The translations under genes and the position numbers were made by a program. Under the pieces are notes generated by a model. That model was not told the DNA's origin. It saw only the letters and a program-made list of their open reading frames with translations, and ran no database searches. A DNA stretch of 64,000 nt from Candidatus Aminicenans sakinawicola JGI OTU-1. GTDB lineage: Bacteria > Acidobacteriota > Aminicenantia > Aminicenantales > Aminicenantaceae. Positions 37,815 through 44,563 of the stretch are shown piece by piece. The stretch lies in the NCBI GenBank assembly GCA_000493965.1, contig AWNV01000001.1, forward strand, positions 62,001 through 126,000, given 5' to 3'. Within the stretch, counting starts at the first letter, position 1, and each line of letters starts with the position of its first letter.

Positions 37815-39248
37815 TTATTCTCTACTGGATGATGTTTCCTTAAATAATGATGCGCCCCCCAATAAATAAAGAATTGTAAAATATATTACTATACTAACAG
37901 CAATCATAATAAAAAAATTAATTAAAGAATTGAAATAAATTATAAAAAGTCCCATAGACAAGCCTGCAATTAAAGCTTTCAATGAAAATTTAGCTGAAGG
38001 TAATGTTAGACTTACTTTCTTAGCAAAGATAATAATTTGAAAAATTATCATAACAACCTGAGCGATAACAGTTGCTAGAGAAGCTCCTAAGATACCTTGA
38101 CTAGGTATAAGAAGAAAATTTAAAACTATATTAAATGCTGTGCCAATTCCTATTGAGATAGCCAAGGCTTTCTGTTGATGGCAAGCCACCAAAGAGTAAC
38201 TATAATTAGCTGCTAATAATGCTATCATTGCACTCCAGATCAAAATCTGAAAAGCAACTTTACTATCAGAAAATGCTGATCCAAACAGAATTACCATGAT
38301 AGGACGACTGAGAATAGTGCCACCTATGGCCATGGGGATAGTAATTGCTATTGATATACCGAGAGTCTTTTTCAAAAGCTTACTAACCTCGAATGGCCTT
38401 TCTCGATAAAGCTTAGAAAATCTAGGGTAGGTAGCTTCCATTAATACGGTGCTAAGCGTTATTATTCCCATAATAACCCGATAGGCAGCATTATAAATTC
38501 CTACTTCTTTCTCTCCCCGATAGAAGCCGAGCATCAGAGTGTCTAAATTATAATAAATCTGCAGAAAAAAAAGTATAGTTATAGCAGGAATAGCACTACG
38601 AAGAAATTTCCAATTATCTTTTATCGATATATATAACTTAGGCAAGCCCCATTGGTGAATGTAATTCTTTAAGAGATATAGACTGAAAACCACATAACTT
38701 ATGGTAAAAATGATAGGTATTATCAGTATCTGACTGGGGCTTTTAACGAGTAATATAATTAAGGCAAGATAAAGAGTAATTTGAATAAGATCGCTGACTG
38801 CGACAATCTTCATTTGTTCAACACCCCTAAAGACCCAAGCAAGGTTTAATCCTATAGGAATCAGAACAAAACTAAACAAGATTAATATATTTTTTGTTGC
38901 TGTTGAGGTAGTGAAAAATGGTGCAAAAGTTAGCAGGATCATCATGGAAACAATAATGAGAACCAGTCGAATTGTAAGTATTTTGCCCACTATTTGATTC
39001 TTGTTTTTAGACGCCATTGCAATCTCTCTGGTACCAGATGCTTCTAAGCCACAATCAATGAAAAGAATAAAATAGGCCAATACAGCTTGAGCAAGGGAAA
39101 GTTGGCCTAATCCAAGTGGACCAAGCATCCGTGCTAGATAAAGAGATGCGGTCAAACGCATGATTATCTTTGCAACACTGCCAGCAAAAAGCCAGGAAAA
39201 ATTACTAAATAACTTGGTTCTTATGGCGCGAATAATTATTCTCTTCAT
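37815..39248 (-). CDS. Wzx-like polysaccharide flippase
   Basis: 477 residues with about 12-14 hydrophobic segments. The N-terminus has FSWLFAGSVAKIIMRL and LARMLGPLGLGQLSLA, typical of the PST/MATE-like flippases (Polysacc_synt). Such proteins move undecaprenyl-diphosphate-linked oligosaccharides across the inner membrane. It is the first gene of a minus-strand run with the radical SAM and GT4 genes. An ABC exporter of the Wzm/Wzt type is encoded 3 kb away, so two export routes exist in this locus. Confidence 0.85.
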   Translation of the reverse strand: MKRIIIRAIRTKLFSNFSWLFAGSVAKIIMRLTASLYLARMLGPLGLGQLSLAQAVLAYFILFIDCGLEASGTREIAMASKNKNQIVGKILTIRLVLIIVSMMILLTFAPFFTTSTATKNILILFSFVLIPIGLNLAWVFRGVEQMKIVAVSDLIQITLYLALIILLVKSPSQILIIPIIFTISYVVFSLYLLKNYIHQWGLPKLYISIKDNWKFLRSAIPAITILFFLQIYYNLDTLMLGFYRGEKEVGIYNAAYRVIMGIITLSTVLMEATYPRFSKLYRERPFEVSKLLKKTLGISIAITIPMAIGGTILSRPIMVILFGSAFSDSKVAFQILIWSAMIALLAANYSYSLVACHQQKALAISIGIGTAFNIVLNFLLIPSQGILGASLATVIAQVVMIIFQIIIFAKKVSLTLPSAKFSLKALIAGLSMGLFIIYFNSLINFFIMIAVSIVIYFTILYLLGGASLFKETSSSRE

Positions 39249-39329
39249 ATTTACGTATTCCGATTAATCTGGTCACTGATTCCAAATTTATATGGCCACT
39301 TGTCGGAGCAAATCTATGCTGGGTTTTCA

Positions 39330-39449
39330 TTATACCTTCTTGTGGCCTGAATAAGTCAAGGGAGATTTGCATTTTCTCATCGATTCTCCTTTTCATTCCA
39401 GCCTATAGGCATTATGAATGACTCTATCCATTATAGGTTGTTGAAGCAT
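39330..39449 (-). mobile_element. Decayed IS21-family istB remnant
   Basis: On the minus strand an AAGGAG site (39461-39456) precedes ATG 39449, and the codons give MLQQP, the usual IstB N-terminus, followed directly by IMDRVIHNAYRLE, then a TGA, then KGESMRK, which is the IstB C-terminus. The roughly 200 central residues of the ATPase are thus deleted and a stop interrupts the end. I see no terminal repeats or target duplication. The remnant marks the edge of the minus-strand run and fits transfer by an insertion element in the past. Confidence 0.6.
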
Positions 39450-39666
39450 GAGTTTCTCCTTATTGATTTTATACAAGTCTTTATTTTTGATCCAAAAGGC
39501 AGGGAGCCTCATTTTTTCGGCTAACTTGGCCAATAGGTTTTTAATGGATAGAAACAGGAAAAATATAAGAAAAAGTGGTAATATAAAAAAGCCTTCAATG
39601 CACCTTAAACAAGGCTATTTTTTTCAAACAATGGGAGAAGGCTCGGAACAAGGATTTTAAGTTGCT
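39450..39666. other. Rest of the 418-base gap: no gene seen
   Basis: Between the IstB remnant and the next gene no convincing gene is visible. A short hairpin AGCCTT (39590-39595) / AAGGCT (39611-39616) with A-runs and T-runs on its two sides could act as a weak terminator in either direction. A minus-strand stretch (39537-39450) could be the tail of istA, but it has no recognisable motif. A 70-codon plus-strand open frame here has no family match and is probably chance. Confidence 0.4.
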
Positions 39667-40836
39667 ATGAAAACTAATAAGAGGAGATATTCAATTTGTT
39701 TTTTTGGTACCTACGAAAGTTCATTCCCTCGTACGATTACCTTAAAAGAAGCAAGCCGACTAAAAAAATTTAAAATTATCGAATGCCATGTACCTTTTTG
39801 GGAACATGTTAGAGAAAAGACAGAATATTTTTCTTTAAAATCAATGATAAAAAATTTTTTTAAATTAATTTTCACATATACTTCATTAGTGATTCAATAT
39901 ATGAAATTAGAAAATCATGATGCTGTTATTGTTGGTTACAATGGTTACTTTGATATGCCGTTGGCTAAATTATTAACTAAGATTAGGAAAAAACCTTTGA
40001 TTTTTACACCCGTGTTCCCTTTATATGAAACACTGGTAGAAGATAGAAAATATATAAATATTACTTCGATAAAATCTAAAATAATTCATCTTATTGATGA
40101 GACAAGCTGTCGTTTGGCAGATTTTATCATTATAGAAACAGATAGCTATATCAATTATTACTGTGAAGAATTCAAAATTCCCAGGGAAAAATATTTTAAA
40201 ATACCTTTAGGAGCTGATGAAACAAATTTTTTCCCACGGAAGCATAAAATTCAAAAAAAAGACCCAAATATTCTAAAAATTTTATTTTATGGAAAATTCA
40301 TACCGCTTCAAGGAATCTCTTATATAGTAAAAGCTGCCAAGCTTTTGGAGAAAGATAAAGAAGTCGAGTTTGAAATAATAGGTTCAGGTCAATTATCCAA
40401 TAATATTAGAAATTTGGCTGATAAATTGGACATTAAAAATGTTAAATTCATAGACTGGGTAAATTATAGTGAATTGCCTGAGCATATCCTGAATGCAGAC
40501 GTTTGCTTGGGTATTTTTGGCGATAGCCCTAAAGCCCAAAGAGGGATTCCCATTAAAGTTTACGAAGCATTGGCTATGAAAAAGCCAGTAATAACAGGAG
40601 ATACTCCTGCAGCAAGGGAAGTTTTTACAAATAAAGTTAATGCTGTTTTATGCGACATAGGCAATCCTGAAGCTCTTGCGGAATCTATTATTTTACTCAA
40701 AGAAAATAATGAATTAATAATGAATATAGCAGAAGCAGGATTTAAATTATATAAAGAACTTTTTTCATCAAAACAAATAGCTGACCGATTTGAAATAGCT
40801 TTATATAAATGCCTTCATAAAATAAAAGGAAAATAA
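39667..40836 (+). CDS. Family 4 glycosyltransferase
   Basis: 389 residues of GT-B type. SICFFGTYES opens the N-terminal domain, LGADETNFFPR and LFYGKFIPLQGI mark the C-terminal nucleotide-sugar domain, and RGIPIKVYEALAMKKPVITGD provides the EX7E motif. The gene is the first of a plus-strand operon that runs to 54.6 kb with few gaps. The start at ATG 39667 has no visible ribosome-binding site. Confidence 0.85.
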   Translation: MKTNKRRYSICFFGTYESSFPRTITLKEASRLKKFKIIECHVPFWEHVREKTEYFSLKSMIKNFFKLIFTYTSLVIQYMKLENHDAVIVGYNGYFDMPLAKLLTKIRKKPLIFTPVFPLYETLVEDRKYINITSIKSKIIHLIDETSCRLADFIIIETDSYINYYCEEFKIPREKYFKIPLGADETNFFPRKHKIQKKDPNILKILFYGKFIPLQGISYIVKAAKLLEKDKEVEFEIIGSGQLSNNIRNLADKLDIKNVKFIDWVNYSELPEHILNADVCLGIFGDSPKAQRGIPIKVYEALAMKKPVITGDTPAAREVFTNKVNAVLCDIGNPEALAESIILLKENNELIMNIAEAGFKLYKELFSSKQIADRFEIALYKCLHKIKGK

Positions 40837-40837
40837 G

Positions 40838-41704
40838 GTGCTAATTTCTGTAATAATTCCGGCCTATAATGCAAAATCAACAATAATAAAAACACTTACA
40901 TTCCTACATCAACAGGATTATAACGACGAAATAGAAATAATTGTGGTTAATAGTTCTCAGGATAATATAAAAGAAATTATCCAGAGTAAATTCCCTGCTG
41001 TAGATGTTATTCAATTAGAAAAAAGGGCATTTACAGGAGATGCTAAAAATGTTGGCCTGAAAAAAGCCAGAGGAAATATCATTGTATTTATAGACTCGGA
41101 TTGTATTGCTGAAAAAAATTGGCTTTCTACAATAAAGAAACTGTATACACAAGGATATAAACTCGTTGGAGGCTCAATCGGGAATATGAATCCTGGAAAT
41201 ATAGTTAGCAAAGCAGAGTATTTTCTTGAATTGATTCAGCTTTCTCCTGGAAGTCGAGCAAGGTATGTTTCACTCATCTCAACTGCCAATTGTTTTTTCG
41301 CAAGAGAGATATTTGATAAACATGGTAATTTCCCTACGATTCGTAAAGGAGTCGACATGCTTTTCTCCTATAATCTGATAGAAAAAAAGGAAAAGATACT
41401 ATTTTTTCCTGAAATGAAAATTTATCATGCTTGCACTACAAATTTTTTGAAATACTTGAAGAAACAGGTATTACACGGAGAATATTCAATATTAGCTCGA
41501 AAAGAAGCTGGAATGCCCGGATCTTTTCTATCGAATAATTTAATTTTTATTCCATTTTTACCTTTCATAAGGACTTTTTTTGTCTTAAAACATATTATAT
41601 TATTAGATAATAACTTAATAAAAGACTTGTTCCAGAGCTTGCCAGTATTTTTAATTGGAACTTTGGCCTGGTCATTTGGATGTGCAAAAAGTATAGTAAA
41701 ATAA
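40838..41704 (+). CDS. Family 2 glycosyltransferase
   Basis: 288 residues starting at GTG 40838 after an AAAAGGA site, one base after the previous stop. ISVIIPAYNAK, FIDSDCIAE (DxD) and KGVDMLFSYNLI, which is in the place of the ED-type acceptor motif, show the GT-A core. A hydrophobic C-terminus (about 225-285) could associate with the membrane. The acceptor and donor cannot be told from sequence. Confidence 0.75.
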   Translation: MLISVIIPAYNAKSTIIKTLTFLHQQDYNDEIEIIVVNSSQDNIKEIIQSKFPAVDVIQLEKRAFTGDAKNVGLKKARGNIIVFIDSDCIAEKNWLSTIKKLYTQGYKLVGGSIGNMNPGNIVSKAEYFLELIQLSPGSRARYVSLISTANCFFAREIFDKHGNFPTIRKGVDMLFSYNLIEKKEKILFFPEMKIYHACTTNFLKYLKKQVLHGEYSILARKEAGMPGSFLSNNLIFIPFLPFIRTFFVLKHIILLDNNLIKDLFQSLPVFLIGTLAWSFGCAKSIVK

Positions 41705-41729
41705 AAAATATGCCTAAGGAATAATTCAA

Positions 41730-42482
41730 ATGAATAATTTTAAATCAAAGCAGGCAACAAGTATTCATTTTGAACTTCAAGATGAGCACAAGTCTTCATT
41801 TGGAAAGTATAAGAATTTAACCATAGGGGAAAAAGGCATTTTTTTTCTTTTAAAATATGAGCTTATTATTTCATTATTTGGGAACTTTCCTGGAGCTGCC
41901 GGATATTTTTTAAGAAGTAGATTTTATAATTCATTGTTAAAAAAGGTGGGAAAAGGAGTTATCTGGGGTAGGAGTGTTACATTAAGACATCCTCATAAAA
42001 TTGAAATAGGAAGAGGTGTTGCTATTAATGATTTTGTTGTTCTTGATGCTTATGGAGGAAAAGAAAGCCATATCAAAATCGGAGATGAAAGCCTTATCAG
42101 TAGAAATGCGGTTTTAAACAGTAAAGGTGGCTCCATTGAAATTGGAAAGATGACAAACTTGGGAATGATGAGTACAATATTTTCAAGAGATTGTAGGGTT
42201 CGTATTGGAAATAATGTATTAATCTCAGCTTACTGCTATTTCATGGGAGGGGGTAGTCATTCAATAGAACGGACCGATATCCCTATTTCCGAGCAGGGAG
42301 CTGAATGTAAGGGAATAGATATAGGTGATAATGTATGGTTCGGAGCAGGAGTGAAAGTTCTTGACGGATGTTCAATCGGAAGAGATAGTGTTATTGGAGC
42401 AAATTCCTTTGTTAATCACGACATCCCAGAATTTGCTATTGCAGCCGGTTCTCCTGCTAGAATTATTAAAATGAGAAAATAA
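41730..42482 (+). CDS. Left-handed beta-helix acyltransferase (WbbJ/LbetaH family)
   Basis: 250 residues. A helical N-terminal region of about 70 residues precedes hexapeptide repeats such as IEIGRGVAI, IKIGDESLI, VRIGNNVLI and IGRDSVIGA, with an MGGGSHS loop where catalytic histidine is expected. It ends with AAGSPARIIK, as in maltose/galactoside O-acetyltransferases. The reaction would be transfer of an acetyl or other acyl group to a sugar hydroxyl or amine of the glycan. It precedes the exporter genes. Confidence 0.8.
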   Translation: MNNFKSKQATSIHFELQDEHKSSFGKYKNLTIGEKGIFFLLKYELIISLFGNFPGAAGYFLRSRFYNSLLKKVGKGVIWGRSVTLRHPHKIEIGRGVAINDFVVLDAYGGKESHIKIGDESLISRNAVLNSKGGSIEIGKMTNLGMMSTIFSRDCRVRIGNNVLISAYCYFMGGGSHSIERTDIPISEQGAECKGIDIGDNVWFGAGVKVLDGCSIGRDSVIGANSFVNHDIPEFAIAAGSPARIIKMRK

Positions 42483-42533
42483 ATTAAATCGGTAATGATT
42501 TTTTGAGTTTAAAATGGATAAAAAAACAGTTAA

Positions 42534-43310
42534 ATGATTAGTAAATTAAAAGAGATTTATAGATTTAAATACTTGGTTTATAGTCTTGTTTCAAGAGATT
42601 TGAAGGTAAAATATAAAGGTTCAATTTTAGGGTTTTTCTGGTCTTTGTTAAATCCATTAGTAATGTTGATTGTTTATACTGTAGCGTTTAAATATATAAT
42701 CAGGATAAGAGTTGAAAATTTCCCTATTTTTTTCTTATGTGCTTTCTTGCCTTGGAGTTTCCTCAGCTCTTCGCTTTCTATGTCAGTAGGTTCGATCAAA
42801 GACAATGCGAATTTGGTAAAAAAAGTTTACTTTTCAAGAGAAGTCCTTCCTCTCTCAATAGTATTATCTAATTTGGTTCAATTTCTACTGACCTTTATTA
42901 TCCTTATTCCAGCCCTTCTGTTTTTCAAAATAAAGCTAGGTATTCCTCTCGCTGCCTTGCCGTTTATCATCCTTTTTCAAACTGCCTTTACAATTGGATT
43001 ATCATATATTGTTTCGTCCCTGAATGTCTTTTTTAGCGATGTAAAACATTTGCTGGAAATTTTTTTACAGGTATGGTTTTGGTTAACACCCATTATTTAT
43101 CCTGCCAACTTTGTTCCGGAAAGATTTCAATCATTATACAGATTGAACCCGGCCGTATTGTTTGTTGAAAGTTATCGAGATTCACTCCTGTATAATAAAA
43201 TGCCTTCTATATCTTCATTTATAACACTTTTTATTATTGGACTTGTCGTACTTACAATTGGACATCTAGTTTTTACTCTTTATAACAAGAGATTTGCGGA
43301 AGAGATCTGA
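42534..43310 (+). CDS. wzm: ABC-2 polysaccharide exporter permease (Wzm-like)
   Basis: 258 residues with six hydrophobic segments. VSRDLKVKYKGSILGFFWSLLNPL is the family signature at the N-terminus; ...WFWLTPIIYP near residue 180 is the next. It forms the inner-membrane channel of a Wzm/Wzt exporter that moves the finished polymer on its lipid carrier to the periplasm. It overlaps the ATPase gene by one base (TGATGG), so the two are translationally coupled. Confidence 0.9.
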   Translation: MISKLKEIYRFKYLVYSLVSRDLKVKYKGSILGFFWSLLNPLVMLIVYTVAFKYIIRIRVENFPIFFLCAFLPWSFLSSSLSMSVGSIKDNANLVKKVYFSREVLPLSIVLSNLVQFLLTFIILIPALLFFKIKLGIPLAALPFIILFQTAFTIGLSYIVSSLNVFFSDVKHLLEIFLQVWFWLTPIIYPANFVPERFQSLYRLNPAVLFVESYRDSLLYNKMPSISSFITLFIIGLVVLTIGHLVFTLYNKRFAEEI

Positions 43311-44563
43311 TGGATATTATTTCAATAAGAAACGTTTCCAAGAAATTCAGATTATATCATGAAAAAAACTTTAATATAAAATATGCGGCATTGAACTTCA
43401 TAACAAGGAAAAAATCATCCTACTATGATGAATTCTGGGCATTAAAAAATATTAACCTGAATATAACAAAAGGTGAAACAGTTGGCATAATCGGAGAAAA
43501 CGGTTCTGGAAAAAGCACATTACTAAAAATCATTGCTGGAATCTTGTATCCGAATGATGGTGAAATATCTAAAAAGGGGAAAATTGCAGCTCTTATTGAA
43601 GTTGGAGCTGGCTTTCACTATGAATTATCAGGAAGAGAAAATATTTATTTAAATGCATCTATTTTAGGGTTTTCAAAAAAAGAAATTGACGCCAACTTGG
43701 AAAAGATCATCGCATTTTCAGGATTAAAACAGTTTATAGATAATCCAATAAAGACATATTCATCAGGGATGTATCTCAGATTAGGTTTTTCGATAGCAAT
43801 TCATGTTAATCCGGATATCCTGCTTGTAGATGAAGTATTGGCAGTTGGAGATGAAAATTTTCAGAAAAAATGTTTGCAGAAAATTGACAGATTTCGCAAT
43901 CAAGGAAAAACAATTGTCCTTGTTTCCCATGATCTTTCAACCATTGAAAAAATGTGTGATCGTGTTGTCCTTTTAGACAACGGCATGATGCTTTCGGATG
44001 GAAATCCTGTTGATGTAATTTCATATTATCATAAGATCCTTTATGAAAAGGAAAAAACAATATCGATTCCAGAACAAGGAGAGCCTTCTAAAGAAGAAAC
44101 TCCTCAAGCAGATGAGATAAGGAGATGGGGAAGTAAAGAAGTTGAAATAAATAGGATTGAATTTTTAAATGAAAAAGACACTTCACAAGATACAGTTAAA
44201 ACCGGGGATTTTATAAAGGTAAGAATTCATTATTTTGCAAAGAAAAGAATTAAAAATCCTGTCTTCGGAGTAGCTTTTTATAGAGAAGATGGAATTCATT
44301 TAAACGGACCAAACACAAAAACAAGCGACTATCATATTGCTTCAATCGAAGGGAAAGGATTCATTGATTATATAATACATTCACTTCCTTTTCAGCCAGG
44401 TATTTATTTCATAACAGTGGCTATTGTAGATTTTTTATGTTTGTTTGATTATGACCATTGGCATAGATGTTTTATGTTAAATATTATTGAAAATGAAAAA
44501 ATAAAGGAAAAAAACGGAGTCATACATATCTCTGCTGAATGGAGACATCATGGACAAGGATAA
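43310..44563 (+). CDS. wzt: ABC exporter ATPase with C-terminal glycan-binding domain (Wzt-like)
   Basis: 417 residues. The N-terminal ATPase has GENGSGKST (Walker A), YSSGMYLRLGFS (signature) and ILLVDEVLAVGD (Walker B). The C-terminal part (about 255-410), from RRWGSKEVEI to FLCLFDYDHWH, is a Wzt_C-type beta-sandwich. In Wzt of E. coli O8/O9a this domain recognises a chain-terminating group, such as a methyl, on the polymer before export. The next gene carries a methyltransferase domain and overlaps this one by 14 bases, which fits that logic. Confidence 0.9.
   Translation: MDIISIRNVSKKFRLYHEKNFNIKYAALNFITRKKSSYYDEFWALKNINLNITKGETVGIIGENGSGKSTLLKIIAGILYPNDGEISKKGKIAALIEVGAGFHYELSGRENIYLNASILGFSKKEIDANLEKIIAFSGLKQFIDNPIKTYSSGMYLRLGFSIAIHVNPDILLVDEVLAVGDENFQKKCLQKIDRFRNQGKTIVLVSHDLSTIEKMCDRVVLLDNGMMLSDGNPVDVISYYHKILYEKEKTISIPEQGEPSKEETPQADEIRRWGSKEVEINRIEFLNEKDTSQDTVKTGDFIKVRIHYFAKKRIKNPVFGVAFYREDGIHLNGPNTKTSDYHIASIEGKGFIDYIIHSLPFQPGIYFITVAIVDFLCLFDYDHWHRCFMLNIIENEKIKEKNGVIHISAEWRHHGQG

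Noticed and set aside
39205..39396. A 63-codon minus-strand open frame overlapping the flippase start
   Set aside because: It reads the end of the istB remnant in another frame; the correct frame gives IstB-like residues.
39448..39660. A 70-codon plus-strand open frame before the GT4 gene at 39.7 kb
   Set aside because: It has no family pattern and no ribosome-binding site, and it lies over the minus-strand IS21 remnant; probably chance.
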